Shown here in pieces: positions 1 through 11,304 of a stretch of DNA of 64,000 bases (positions are counted from its first letter, which is position 1; the number at the start of each line of letters is the position of its first letter). Below the pieces are notes generated by a model, which saw only the letters and a program-made list of their open reading frames with translations, was not told the origin of the DNA and did not search any database. The DNA is from Apoderus coryli (Eukaryota; Arthropoda; Insecta; Coleoptera; Attelabidae), in the NCBI GenBank assembly GCA_911728435.2, contig OU452198.1, forward strand, positions 38,841,902 through 38,905,901, written 5' to 3'. Made by a program: the position numbers and the translations under genes.

Positions 1-870
1 AATGACCACAAAAGATGCAATGCGCTACAACTTAAAATAGCTAATGATACAATATCTGATGATGCCAATTGTCTAGGGATGTTCATTGACCCTTTCTTTA
101 AATTCAGTAATCACTGCAATTTTTTAATATCGAAGTTAGGGACGCTATACTTGAATATAACGTCATAGTTGTGTTGTTCTTCCTCAGAATTAGTTCAATC
201 GTAAATTTCTCAATAATGAAACATAGCTACTTAGAATTCAATCGCGTCCTCACTGTATATTAGTATAAATGTGCGGATTAACCTTATACTAAGTTCGTCA
301 ATTTAGTCGATGCTTTTGGATAGTGGTATGTTTTTCAAAGTTTCCCTACTCCACGCTCGATTGAACATAAAATGCTGATTTTTTGAAATAGAAAATGCGT
401 TATACTCAGTAGAATCTTATGCCCAACATATTTCTAACCACTTAGTATTCCCACAGTGTAAGTTTAGCAGTATTTCCAAAGTGACACTTTTCGGCTTCCG
501 CAGTTTCCACAAAAATATATATATGCGACGCAGCAAATACAAAAACTGAAACACGTAGAAAAAGCACGAGAGATATAATTTTGGCTTTTGGTGACGTATG
601 GTGCTAAATGCCTCTTTTTCTGATGGGACTAATAACGGGCGCTAAGAAAAATGTTGGAAAAACGTAAGTTTTTCTCTCGACACGCCGTTTGTCATCATAA
701 TATTACGATGCTCCAAAGATTAATCACATCTAATGCTCAACTTGTGTTTAAAGGAAGAAAAAATAATAGAGATATTCTAAAAAAGAAAAATATGCTTTTG
801 TATGGAATATGTGTCGTAGCGGATACAACAATTTAAGCGTATAAAAATATGATGCGTAATTTATTTTCGT
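1..870. other. AT-rich stretch, no gene recognised
   Basis: I see no domain, RNA gene or clear repeat boundary here. Short open frames exist (for example one of about 60 codons from 651 on the plus strand), but their translations have no recognisable motif and look like chance. Confidence 0.5.
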
Positions 871-874
871 ATTT

Positions 875-1630
875 TCAAGTTAAGTAATGTATGTTAAGAG
901 TTTCCTGAACATTAGGAATTTGTCTTAAAGGATATCTTTCTCGATAGATACGTTGAGCTTCGTAAGAATTTGATCTAGCTTCGCCGTAACACATAATCAT
1001 GTCCCTGTATTCTTCAAATGTGTAGTGAACCATTTTTGAAAGCAATTTTGAATAATTAGTGAGAAAACCAATTAAAAACTTAATCTCAAGAACACAAAAT
1101 ACCTCTAACAATTATTATATTAGTTTGACAAGTGTCATTATGACACATGATTTAATTTTTATTTTTCATTGTTTTTGCAAAGCTTACTATGGCGCTTTTT
1201 GAATAATTTGTGTGCATTGTCGGCTTTTAGATGCATTTGTACTGAAACCATTGCTTCTAGCGACTTGGACAAGGTATACCTTTCTTAAGTATAAAAGAAG
1301 GGATAATAATTTTTTTCAATCGAAAATGACATACAGTGTATAGCAAAAAAGTTACGACCGATTCAATACGGAACCCTGTATGTAGCACAAAACTAAGATC
1401 ATATTTGAATTTAGCCTGATAAAAAAACTGCTGTATACCACATTTTATCCATTTCTCGCGTCTCTGGCTAAAGATATTCAAAAAAACCCAAAACAAAAAT
1501 TAAAATTCAACACCCCGTATCTTTTAACCGAAGGCCTTGCGGACCCGTGTTCATGGGAACTTTTTTTCTTATTTTAGTGTCCTCTGTTGTGTGGCACTAT
1601 GCAATGTACTTTTTTCTATGTCACCCTGTA
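875..1630 (-). pseudogene. 5' part of a DUF4817-type mariner-like element
   Basis: On the minus strand a frame from about 1033 to 875 starts MVHYTFEEYRDMIMCYGEA and continues with an ERYP motif. This is the pattern of the DUF4817 helical domain found at the N-terminus of insect Tc1/mariner-superfamily transposases. The frame stops after about 52 residues, so the helix-turn-helix and DDE catalytic regions are missing. About 590 bases upstream the sequence ends in a CAGGGTGACATAG-type mariner terminus next to TA (1628-1630), which I take as the element's 5' end; the AT-rich stretch between would be its untranslated leader. No function is expected to remain. The family assignment rests on motif recognition, not on alignment. 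Confidence 0.6.
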
Positions 1631-1634
1631 TATT

Positions 1635-2029
1635 CGTGGTACATACTAAAACATAAATACCAACGAAATCAAACAGTCCCCAAAGCCATTATTGCAAAGC
1701 GCCGCAAAGCGTAACGGAAATGTCGAAATATTATTTTAAACAGCGAGAGCTACAATGAAAAATTAAAAGAAAGCGAAATACAACTTTTTATTGTGTGCTT
1801 TCTTCTTTCCTTTACCGCCGTTATTTTAAATTCCCCAAAGGCCTGAATAGCAAATGGCTCTTCTTGTGATATTGGTTCTCTTTGGCAACTTGTTCTGATC
1901 GCAGTTTTTAACTCACCCACTTTTGACTTTCTCGGGGGCGTTAAAGCTATATAAAGCATTTTGTCTATAAGATGCTTTGAGATTTTGAAATATTATTTGG
2001 ATTTGTATGGATTTTTATTATTACTGAAA
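1635..2029. other. Unassigned stretch
   Basis: A 69-codon open frame on the minus strand (1959-1750) has no recognisable domain. Nothing else is supported here. Confidence 0.4.
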
Positions 2030-2171
2030 CTAAAAAAAATCAGTTGTGTCTTTCCAAAGCTTTCCCGACACGATATACTATAATAAAAAATATATGACCT
2101 GCGCAACGAAACAGAATTTTAATAATAATAATTATCATATATATATTATTATATTTATTGACAATATATCC

Positions 2172-2663
2172 TACAAGGTGCAGAGATATTTCAATTCTAG
2201 ATTTGATATTAACATTACTTTTAGAACCGTCGATAGACTTGGATCTATATTAGTGAATTCTAAGGATAAGATCCCTCCACTTCATAGGTCAGGAGTCTAC
2301 TCCATTTCCTGCACCGAACCTTCTTGTTCGGCACTTTATATTGGTCAATCTGGCCGCAGGGTGGAAAGAGTTAAGGAGCACTCCAGATTGATTGAAAGAT
2401 CGAGGAGCACCGATGATGCCGTTTTTAATACTCCCTCCTCCTTTGCTAACCATGTCATGAATGAGAGCCATTTTTTCAATATGGAGATCGACTGTAAAGT
2501 CCTACACATCTGCGATAAGGGTGTCAGATTGAATCTTTTAGAAATGCTTGAGATTTACAAAGCCAAGAATAACAATGAAGTTGTCTGTTTAAATGATCAA
2601 GTACAATTTGATTCTTTTATTTTCTTTGAGAGTCTTCTCTATTTGAGACAGTCTCAGGTTTAA
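2172..2663 (+). pseudogene. GIY-YIG endonuclease domain of a Penelope-like element
   Basis: The open frame runs from 2046, but the first ~42 codons come from the invaded SINE and flank; Penelope-like sequence starts near 2172. The pattern is characteristic: a TVDRLGSILVNSKDK block, then GVY with a Cys pair (CTEPSC), YIG followed by QSGRR, an EH motif (about residue 112), and a LLEMLEI segment that supplies the likely catalytic Glu. The protein would nick target DNA and prime reverse transcription. The RT domain normally encoded upstream is missing, so this is a dead 5'-truncated copy even though the endonuclease frame itself is open to a TAA at 2661. Confidence 0.82.
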
Positions 2664-3142
2664 CCTCCTTTGTTTTAATTTTAAGTTATTTTCTGTCCTT
2701 TCCTTATAGTTCCTTGATTATTTTGAGCATATATCTTTCATACAAAACTTGGAATTGGCTGTTGGTCTATTTTATTTTATTGATTTACCATTTTTTTCTC
2801 TCACTACTATTTTAGTTTAATCTTTGATAGATATCTACTTGCATATATTTGAAGTAGTTTTATATTTATTTACGATTTTGATTCATTATTTCACCAACAA
2901 TTCAACATTTAACGTATTATGTGATAAGTGTTTTTTGTTTTGTAACATGTTTCCAAATGAAATATTGTTTTTATTTTTATTTTACATTGTGACTGTTTTA
3001 TATTACTATTTTTCTTTTTAACATCGACCCCTAGTTAGTTTTGACACCTGTTTTGGTGAGTTTTCACTTGCTTGCTTTGTCACTTTAATATTGTTTGCCG
3101 GTCATTTTCATGTTTGCATGTTTGATGTTTTTGCAGCTTTGT

Positions 3143-3187
3143 AGTGGCTGATGATGGGATCTGAGATATCCCGAAACATGTTCCACT
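3143..3187 (+). ncRNA. Minimal type I hammerhead ribozyme (Penelope-type)
   Basis: Hand-folded elements in order: stem I AGTGG (3143-3147), core CTGATGA, one unpaired T (3155), stem II GGGAT/ATCCC closing a loop, GAA, a two-base-pair stem III ACATGT with a two-base loop, T at the cleavage position 17, and stem I CCACT (3183-3187). All invariant core residues are present. Stem III is too short to be stable in a monomer; such minimal motifs are thought to work as dimers. It lies about 480 bases downstream of the GIY-YIG frame. Confidence 0.85.
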
Positions 3188-3635
3188 TTTAGATAATAAA
3201 CAGTTTGTGGAGGTGACGTTGGTATTTTTATTGCAACTAATAATCTTGCACTCCACAGTTACATATGGATTATTTCTTCAATAATAATTATTATTATTGT
3301 ATTATTTTTAATATTCCCAATAAACTAACGTGACAAACTAACTACTTTATTCAAAAATTAGAAAAAAAAAGTATTGCCAGAGCTGAGATTGGAACCCATA
3401 ACCTACCGCATGCGAAGCGAACGCTCTATCAATGACGCCACAAAACCCTCGCTTTGAAAATATTGTTTTATAAATGTAATAAGACATAATAATATGTTTA
3501 TATGCACATTTTTTCTTAAAAAAATGACAACGATGATCGTTGCTTCCTTTAATAATAACATAGAAAGTATATAGTGGTTTTGATGATGAGTGACATGTAT
3601 AAAACTGACTGACGAACAATAAATACAGTGAAAAT

Positions 3636-3768
3636 AGTATATTGTGCAACGAACATGAAATGACATACATTTCCTACGAGTATGATCGTTTGCAGCATGA
3701 GCCGCAGGCGAGTGCTGCAAATCATACGAGTAGGAAATGGTCATTTCATGTGAGTTTCACACTATACT
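3636..3768. repeat. Palindromic repeat, hairpin-forming
   Basis: The segment reads nearly the same on both strands: AGTATATTGTGCAAC at the left and GTTTCACACTATACT at the right, with ATGAAATGAC and TTTCCTACGAG blocks inside each arm and a GAGCCGCAGGC centre. Partial copies occur at 28432-28505 and 53296-53390. It is followed by TTTTTCTACGACTG, a sequence that also flanks the Crypton-like segments. Confidence 0.75.
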
Positions 3769-4081
3769 TTTTCTACGACTGCTTTAATATACAGGATGCT
3801 TCAATAGTATCCTTTTGAATAAATTAAAAAAACTACAAAGTTTACTCAGAACAACTGTATTGTTCTAAATTAAAAAAAAAATACAGTAATTACAAAAGAA
3901 GTATTCCACTTATTTGTTAATAAGTAATATTTAAAGTAACGTTGGTACAATTATTCAAAATAATCTTTGTGGGACTAGAGAGTTTTTTTAAAGAATGCAT
4001 TTAGATTATTTACATTTTCTTTATTTGATGTCGATGGAAGGTTTGTTTATTAATTTATAATACTTCAATTAAATATTTATA

Positions 4082-4227
4082 TCAAAATTGCTATAGTAGT
4101 AAAAGCTTTGTATAGCCCTTTCGCCAAGTGTCCAGGAAGGTTTAGATCTCATATACTTACTAATGTCAAAATTACAATAGTAGCAAAAACTTTGTATAGC
4201 CCTTTCGCCAAGTGTCCAGAAAGGTTT
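4082..4227. repeat. Short tandem duplication, period 84 bp
   Basis: Two copies of a block containing TTTGTATAGCCC, TTCGCCAAGTGTCCAG and AAGGTTT start at 4082 and 4166, with a few mismatches. It lies just outside the Crypton fragment's coding part. Confidence 0.7.
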
Positions 4228-4310
4228 CTTTCTTAGCATTTGATATATTTATTTCATCAAAAAAAAAAAAAAAATTTCGTTAATAAGTAAATAATATATT
4301 AAAGTCCACA

Positions 4311-4685
4311 TTAATGCCCTTTATATTGGTTTGGGTGGTTAAATTTATTGTAACAATTTGCCACTGACTTCCTAAGTTTTTTTAGCATTTTTGAATTACT
4401 TACTAATAAACATAAACATAAAGACATTGCAAAACTTACTTTTGATAAAAGGTGTTGTGCACATAACGTGGAAGATTTAAATTTATTGGATATATTACCA
4501 AAGTAAGCAGGCAGAACATTCCCTGAATACGAACTAGTTTTCTCTTGTTTGCACCAGTCCATGAATACATTATACGCAATAGTGTATTTTGCTTTAGATT
4601 TCTCAGGTACCAAATGTAACGTTGCATTATTTGCGGGTTCTATAATATTAGGTGGTGTTAAAGTAAATTCACTATCACTGTTCAT
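4311..4685 (-). pseudogene. Crypton-like tyrosine recombinase, N-terminal fragment
   Basis: The 124-codon frame contains LVPEKSKAKYTIAYNVFMDW, then LPAYFGNISNKFKSSTL, matching my knowledge of the SAM-like core-binding domain that opens many insect Crypton-type tyrosine recombinases. After about residue 75 the similarity fades and the sequence ends at a stop, so the catalytic domain is missing. Such proteins cut and rejoin DNA through a Tyr nucleophile. A C-terminal catalytic fragment of this class lies at 56800-57372, and a trace of the same start region at 53506-53540. Confidence 0.55.
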
Positions 4686-4951
4686 TATATACCTAAATAG
4701 TTTTGACAGCTTCGAAATTTATAAATAGGTTAAACTGTCAATTTGGTGTGTTTGTATTGTTGGCGTTGCTATCGTGAGTTTTCATGGCCCACGCTACTTT
4801 TGTTATTACTAGGTAATTTAGCCGTGCGTAATAAATTTTCCCACTAGTTGCCTAGCAACTATTTATTGTGCACGGGTAAATGAAAAACAGCATTACAATG
4901 TACTACATTGTCAAATCATGATTGAACATATAATAAAGGCATTTAAAGACA

Positions 4952-7340
4952 CACGCTAAAAAGAGTTTGGTTAATTTAACAAAAATATTGTTAATCCAAC
5001 AAAAGCATTTGTTTCTATATCCACGACTAAATATCTGTTTGCACTAACAAAATCATTTAGTTAGATACCAATAAGTCCTAATTACCATAAATAAAGCTAG
5101 GGTTGATATAAATAAATATTTGGTAAATTCAACAAAATATTTTTTGAAGGCAACTTACATCTGCATTAACTTGTTTAATAAGCTACTTAATATAACAAAA
5201 ATGTTTTGTTAAATCAAAGTAACCAATATTTCTCTTAATTAATATATTCTGTTAGGACAAACACTATACTGACGTTGATTTGAAAATCCGTTTTTTTATT
5301 CTAATACAATTTATATTTAATCAAAATAAGTATTTTTAGTATATTTGATTCTAGATTTACTTACTTGAATTTACACACTTTATCACTCTAACTAAATAAT
5401 CACTTTTTTTTTTCTATTTAAAGTTTGAAATAAGAATCCAATATTTATTAGACAAAAACATTTATTTGTACTTTGGCTTTATTCTCTAACAATAAAATTA
5501 AAAGTAAAAAAATATTTAGGACATTGTAGGAGGGTTTAAAAAAACAAACGAAATAGACATTTAGCTTAATCAAATGTGCATAAAATGAGAGCAAACTTAA
5601 AATCAGAAGAAATTCTATAATCTAAACATAAGTAGTATATTAAAAAACTCAAAATTAATACACAAATTTCATAAGTAGAAACAAAGACTAAATATTTGTT
5701 AAATAGAATTATTGACCTAACTAAATGTGGGTAAAGAAAATTACTAAATTATTTACCTGAATTATAACTGTAAGGTACTTAATTATTTTAGTATATTAAA
5801 AACACCCCACAACCAATCCATAAATTTCGCACGACTGTCTTGTTGAAAAGTTGAAAACTTTGAGTGCTTATTTTTGCTACTTTTCACTCTTTTCAAACTC
5901 TAAATCAATCTATAACAAAAATGCTCAATGTAGGGAAATAGTAAAAACATATTAACTGTTTGCAGAAAAATACATGGAGCACTCATATTGGAATTTTAAA
6001 AGTCTTTATGAAAGAAACTGGTATATTTTATTAAAAGCGTTATCGATTTTATCAAAATTGGGAGAATTAGGTAGGTATACCTACTAATGTTAACCAAACT
6101 AGTTTTCAGTGGCTAGCGGTACATCAAAATTTGTTCTACTACCTACCTAATTACCTATATAATAATAAATATATTATATTTTATTTTATTATTTATTATT
6201 ATTATAATATTTATTGTTGTTAATACATATTACCTATAATAATTAATAACATAAACAAAATGGTACTTACCAACTCAACAATATTCATAGATATCACTAA
6301 CTGACACAACAAACAAACACCCATCAGTTCTTGGTATTTTATAATTATAATAGTAACTAAAACCACAGTTTTTACCGCTAATACTAACTCTAACTAAAAT
6401 AAAATGCAAGGACAGAAGCAAATGCAACAAAAAGCCTGCAAACATCACTGCCATAGAATAATGTTTATATTGGGAATCCCCGCTTTCAAGGTTGCTGTCG
6501 GCATTTGACTTTTGGGACAATCAAAAATCAAAGCTACTTAGAACCAAAACACAGCCAGCAGACGTTGTTGCCAGAGATTCCAGCAATTACCAGTCATAGG
6601 ATATAAATAATGTTGAAGTTTTAGGGAAATTAAAGTGCCTAATCTAAAATATCAATTATATCTAAATATCTCAGATCGTACATTTACATTTTGACAATAA
6701 ATTTAAGTACAAGGAGATGTATATTATAAGTATAGGGAGATATCGATAAACCAAACTTAACGAATTAAGTAATATTAATATAATATTTATTAGCAAATGA
6801 TTGTGTAAAGATTTATATTTTATTATATGCATTTATAGTGTAGCAGTAAAATACACAGGAATATACCTAGGTGTCTATCATATTGCTATTTTGCAGATTA
6901 GGTAGCTAGACCCTATAGGAAGTGACAACACTGAGCGTAATTACCTTGCAGGTACGACAAAATATTTATTTGCCGGAAAAATCTGATTTCTTGACAAGTT
7001 TATAATTTTACAAATATATATTTTGTCAAATAAACAAAAATGATATTATTCAGATGATTAGTTTCTGTTAATTTTAACCCAGATCTTTGTTTAATTTAAC
7101 TAAATATCTCTTGTTTATTTCAATTCATTAAAATGACTAATGTAAGTACATATATCTTATTTTTAACAGAAAAATTACTTGAATATGCAAAATAAAGGAC
7201 AAAATATTTTGCTTGAAATAAAAAAGCCTGTTTATTACTTTAAAATCCATATTGCTATTACAAGTATATATAGTGTTACCTTAAACAAAATTTTGGAAAT
7301 AAATATATTCTGTAAATTTAACCAAACAGTTTTTAGTGTG
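4952..7340. mobile_element. CACTA-like non-autonomous DNA transposon
   Basis: The ends are inverted repeats: CACGCTAAAAAGAGTTTGG at the left and, read on the minus strand, CACACTAAAAACTGTTTGG at the right, followed by TTAA(T/A)TTAAC-like sequence in both arms. A CA dinucleotide flanks each end (4950-4951 and 7341-7342), and the outer sequences would join to restore the AAAGACAGTCGTAG site seen intact near 54133. The 2.4 kb interior is AT-rich with many AACAAAATATTTTGTT-like motifs and no convincing transposase. The terminus and 2-bp duplication suggest the CACTA (EnSpm) superfamily, but this is inference. Confidence 0.6.
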
Positions 7341-7449
7341 CAGTCGTAGAAAAAGATCATTGTGCACTTAGATTAATCATTATTCGTTAAATATTTTGGC
7401 ACTACTATCAATATCAAAGGAGTAGGTACCTAATTATTGTCAAAAATTA

Positions 7450-7775
7450 AAAAAATCAGTTGTGTCGCCCTAAAACTTTCCCGACACGATAATATAATAT
7501 AATCAAAAATATATGACCTGCGTAGCGAAAGAGAATTTTAATAATAATTATTATTATAATTGTATTATTTTCAATATTTCCAATAAACTAACGTAACAAA
7601 CTAAGTAACTACTTTATTCAAAAATTAGAACAAAAAAAAGTATTGCCAGAGCTGGCATTCAAACTCAGAACCTTCCCAATACGAAGCGCACGCTCTATCA
7701 ATGACGCCACAAAACCCTCTTTGAAATTATTGTATTATAATTCTAATAACCTACCTAACTGGTGAAATTTTAAAC
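7450..7775 (-). mobile_element. tRNA-derived SINE (family 1), uninterrupted copy
   Basis: This copy shows the whole repeat: on the minus strand CACCAGTTAGGTAGG, an AT-rich spacer, the tRNA-like head (GTGGCGTCATTGATAGAGCG and a degraded B box), TTAGTTTATTGGAAATA, the AAT-rich stretch and a distal GTGTCGGGAAAG segment near a poly-T. The tRNA-like part is internal rather than exactly terminal, so the true 5' end is uncertain. Confidence 0.65.
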
Positions 7776-8955
7776 GCAATTTTCTCGACAATTATGGAGA
7801 CAAATATCAAAAGTGACCTATCGCTGTAAAGCTTATATTTTTGAAAACATTAGAAAAGGACTTTTATTTTAAACAATCTTATAGGGGGCATTCTATTTAA
7901 GTAAGGCTTGGTATTTCTTCTGATGAATCGATACTAATTTTATTCTTCTAGAGGCAAATTATCATTATTATATTATTACCTCGCTGAATCAAATTATATT
8001 AAGTTTTATCTAATATGTTTTGTTAATATAATTTACTGTAATTATTATGGTATGTGTTGTTAAAGTATTGATGTTTTGTTTTCGTTGTGTTAATTTCTAT
8101 AATTATGTACCACATTATATAAACTTTTCTCCCATCGTGTTTATTTTTCTCCCTCTTTCAAAATTTTCACATTTTTGATATCCCACTGCTGCTGGTTCTG
8201 GCTAGAATTAAATATCAGTAGCAATACTGCCTTCTTGCTCATTTTGTAGTTCTCATTTGTCATTTGCCTTTTTTAATATAAGAATAATATTTTGTATTTT
8301 GATATGATTAAATTGTTGATTATTGTTATTATTATAAGCTTGTAATGTGTGGTATAGTCTTTCGAATTTTAGTTTAAAATGATATAAAAAACCACAGCTC
8401 GATATCCCTTTGTAATGTCAATACCGACCGAAGCCTTCCTTAGACGCACCCTTTTATCTTTTCATAACAATACATGTCCTACGATATTTTAAAAATCCTT
8501 TATGTATTGACAAGTGTGTGTTCATTTGTATAAAAGTATACTGTATTTTTCCTTGCCGCTCTATCACGGCAACATATAAACCTACGCTGAAAAGGACTGT
8601 TTTTGTTTTTCTAAGTTTAGACATAGATGCACACGTACCTAGTCCGTGTTCGAACAGCAAGGAACATACCTTTATAATAATCAATACTATTGTTAATTCT
8701 TGTTATGCATATAAGTAGATACATTCATAATAATATGCTTCTGAAATTATAAACTAACAACAAATTTTACTCACTTAGTCAGTGACATTTTCTATAGAAC
8801 GTAAAAATTTTATAATATGTGTATTCGTCACTTCATTATTTTCAGACCTTAACTGATGATAAATATTTAAAAGAAGACGCTACCTTTGCACAAATAAATC
8901 TTGATGCTTAAACTCCCAACGTGTTCCGCTCGTGTCGTATATAAGCCGTGTCTGA
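7776..8955. other. AT-rich stretch, no gene recognised
   Basis: Overlapping short open frames on both strands around 8454-8718 have no recognisable domain. I see no repeat boundary or RNA gene. Confidence 0.4.
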
Positions 8956-8957
8956 TA

Positions 8958-9166
8958 CAGTGACTGCAAAAAGTTTCATCCACTTGAGGTTTTATAAAAA
9001 ATTATTATCTAATTTGATAGATCTACTCTCATTTTTAAATCTAAGAAAAACTATTGAACAGATAATGGTTACAATATTCTGACACCGTGTTTTACTGTCG
9101 GACACAAAGTATCATGTTTAAATTCCACATTAAGTCTTCGTCATACCAATTTTTTTCCAGTCACTG
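8958..9166. mobile_element. Tc1-like MITE
   Basis: A 209-bp segment begins CAGTGACTGCAAAAAG and ends, on the minus strand, CAGTGACTGGAAAAAA, with TA on both sides (8956-8957 and 9167-9168). CAGTG termini and a TA duplication are typical of Tc1 elements. No coding capacity is present. Confidence 0.72.
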
Positions 9167-9169
9167 TAG

Positions 9170-10145
9170 ATATTTTTATTACTGTCGGTATCCTTTGGCA
9201 GGATGATTTATTACACGTCTTATATACGAGGGAGAAATGTATCAAAAAACGCTGCATTCGATACCCTTTTATAGGAATGGGAACGGATAGCCTCTGTAGA
9301 ATCGTTAGATTCATATATTTTAAATTAACTTTGGATAAACTATACAATTTTCATTTAAACCGTTGTTTTGTGTCTCCAAAATTAAACGCATCAGAAGTCG
9401 CACTAATTATTAGCACCAGGCCCTGTACAGCAAAGCTTCTAATCTCCACTTATATTTGAATAACACGTAATTAATTTGGATACGTAACAAAATCAACGTT
9501 TGAAAATACATTGATGGAGTGTATCTTATTTATTCGATATCTAGCTCCAAGAAATCTTTCAAAATACATAAGCCGTACAATTTAATAAAACAAGTAAACA
9601 TTTATAACCTCCATTCCGTATATTATATGTATATTGTATATAGGTACGTTATTCCCTTAAATTCGATTTTCATGATATTACATTTCTGCTATTGTTTTAC
9701 GACAAACAGTAACATAAAATATATCAGATGTTCTATTACCAGAATTACATACAATTTATATAAAGACAGAGGCGTGTAATCAACGTAAGCAAGAGAAGCA
9801 CTGCTTACCAGAAAATCCTCACGAATTATACCGCGTGAATCAACTTTTAACCTAACTTTAACAAACTTTTAAAGGGCGTTAGACAAATTCGAAGATATGT
9901 CGCTTATATTTTTTTTTAATTTATTACTACTAAACGTTTATAGGTACTCAGGGAAATTTTGTGCAGTGACTTAACGTTGTAAATAAACGTTTTTATGTTT
10001 TAGACAGCTGACGTTTCGTAGTGTAACATTATCCAGTAGAAATGTTTCTATGCAAGTTTTTATGCTCCACTAAAAATGAAGGAAAGTATAATATTAAAGC
10101 GTTTTTAAATATTTGAATAATCCTTCATAAAATCTTTTTTTTTTT
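9170..10145. other. Unassigned stretch
   Basis: Several short open frames (60-86 codons, 9141-9779) lack any domain I recognise. I see nothing else. Confidence 0.4.
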
Positions 10146-10149
10146 TTGT

Positions 10150-10876
10150 AAACTACAGTTCAACCCTTTCTTTAATCCGATCACCCTGTTGAATGGGGGT
10201 ATTCGGATTATTGTTGTGTGTAGCGCATTGTACACATTTGTCAAATGCTAACACAGCTTCTCCGTGGCAAGGCGTCCAGTTGCTCTTGGATAATGCCATT
10301 ATCGGTTAAAATCATATCACAACCCCCAATAGCCCGTTCTTCAATTTCATTATTTTGAAGGTTTTCGTCAAGCTTTCTACCTACACTGAAAGTCACTTGA
10401 AACCGTCTTCTATTTCTGAAACTTCCTCGATATCCGCCATTTTTTTAGCTAACTTCGGTGATGGAATTTCGTCTTCGCCATCATCGTCAGATGAATCTTC
10501 TGTAATATTTTCTGGAGGTCAAACTTTATTCCAGGATTTTTTTATCAGGTCAGTGCTCACATTTTTCCAAGCATTATCCAAAGAAACTACAACATTCTTT
10601 AAATTTATACTCCTCAGTGTTTGAGGAATGGGCTTTTTGAGCCAGGTTTTTGCTATAAAATATTTTAACGGCTTGTATTACGTGTTGATCCACCGGCTGT
10701 AACAATGGCGTACAATTTTGGCGGTAAAAACGTAACGAACATTTGGTCATCATTTTAAGAGCCTCATTTACTTTTAAACGTATATACTCATAAAAACAGA
10801 ATTTGGATTCAACCAATATTCCCAAGTCACTTGTTGTGTTAAAAACGTCAAACAGATGTGTTATCGACGTAATCAT
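10150..10876 (-). pseudogene. Tigger/jerky-like (pogo) transposase, C-terminal relic
   Basis: Minus-strand translation gives FYRQNCTPLLQPVDQHVIQA followed by VKIFYSKNLAQK, the highly typical DDE_1 block (PPNxTxLLQPxDQGVI) of Tigger and jerky proteins. Further downstream, after a frame change near 10600, NLKNVVVSLDNAWKNV and an acidic tail (DSSDDEDEIPSP) match the region after the DDE domain. Frameshifts and stops break the reading frame, and the N-terminal DNA-binding domains and first catalytic Asp are missing. Transposition activity is lost. Confidence 0.72.
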
Positions 10877-10967
10877 AGTGTATAAGTGTCTTTTTTCGCG
10901 TATCTTTTCACTTTTTAGTATTCAAATATAGACAATTTGTAGTGCACCAATGCTTTATAGTGTTCAG

Positions 10968-11300
10968 AGAATGCTGCAATCAGTCCCTAATGTCACCAAT
11001 CGGTCTAAAGATCTTAACATCATCGACAAAGTAACGTACGAGTGAAAGTAAACTGGATCCGAAACCATAAGCTTCCAACTTCCTAAGCAGCAAAACATGA
11101 CGTATTCGGTCAAAAGCATTAGCAAAGATATACACTGTATCTACCTGGCCAGACTGTGAAAAGGTACCCAAATTAGTGACTGTAGATCGCTGAAGCTGAA
11201 GCGTTGCATACATGTTCTTTGGCTCTTCACATGTGGAAATAGACGATTGTATATAACAATTCCAAAAAGTTTTAAAAAATTAGACAATGCTGATATTCGA
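10968..11300 (-). pseudogene. Jockey-like LINE reverse transcriptase fragment with internal deletion
   Basis: The minus strand encodes YDRISALSNFLKLFGIVIYN, a degraded RST-TNL block, then FANAFDRIRHVLLLRKLEAYGFGSSLLSLV, matching the N-terminal half of a Jockey-type RT. It then jumps directly to YFVDDVKIFRPIGDIRD, the catalytic (F/Y)xDD region. The sequence that normally lies between (the SGVPQGSxLGPxLF block) is missing, so a deletion removed part of the palm domain. Frames are shifted relative to one another. Confidence 0.7.
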
Positions 11301-11304
11301 TCGT

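Larger units (their letters stand above)
2160..3280 (+). mobile_element. 5'-truncated Penelope-like retroelement with hammerhead terminus
   Basis: The insert holds the C-terminal GIY-YIG endonuclease region of a Penelope-like element, about 480 bases of 3' non-coding sequence, and a hammerhead ribozyme motif at 3143-3187. The reverse transcriptase is absent, consistent with the frequent 5' truncation of target-primed retroelements. Both junctions fall in the AAT-rich part of a SINE, so the exact edges and any target-site duplication are blurred. Hammerhead motifs in the long-terminal-repeat-like ends of Penelope elements are established in the literature; here both landmarks occur in the expected order. 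Confidence 0.8.
2030..3450 (-). mobile_element. tRNA-derived SINE (family 1), split by a Penelope-like insertion
   Basis: Two blocks, 2030-2138 and about 3281-3450, match the uninterrupted copy at 7450-7775 end to end. On the minus strand the head at 3376-3445 is tRNA-like: an A-box-like GATAGAGCG, a box-B-like GGTTCCAATC, and the CGCTTCGCATGCG segment between them. The 3' part contains TTAGTTTATTGGAAATA, an AAT-rich stretch and an ATATATGACC segment, ending near a poly-T/A run. The copy is interrupted in its AAT-rich stretch by a 1.1 kb Penelope-like element. Such SINEs are transcribed by RNA polymerase III and depend on LINE machinery (family knowledge). Identity as a SINE is inferred from the tRNA-like head and the recurrence of five copies or fragments in this window. 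Confidence 0.65.

Noticed and set aside
1257..1496. 79-codon minus-strand frame upstream of the DUF4817 fragment
   Set aside because: Lies in the presumed leader of the mariner element; composition and lack of motifs suggest chance.
2046..2171. Using the first ATG of the open frame as the start of the Penelope protein
   Set aside because: The first ~42 codons derive from the invaded SINE and flank; the copy is 5' truncated and has no native start.
3376..3445. tRNA gene on the minus strand
   Set aside because: Same tRNA-like block recurs in several dispersed copies with a common non-tRNA tail; folding of the arms is poor.
3575..3600. TGATGATGAGTGACATG as a hammerhead core
   Set aside because: No following stem II and GAAA; chance similarity.
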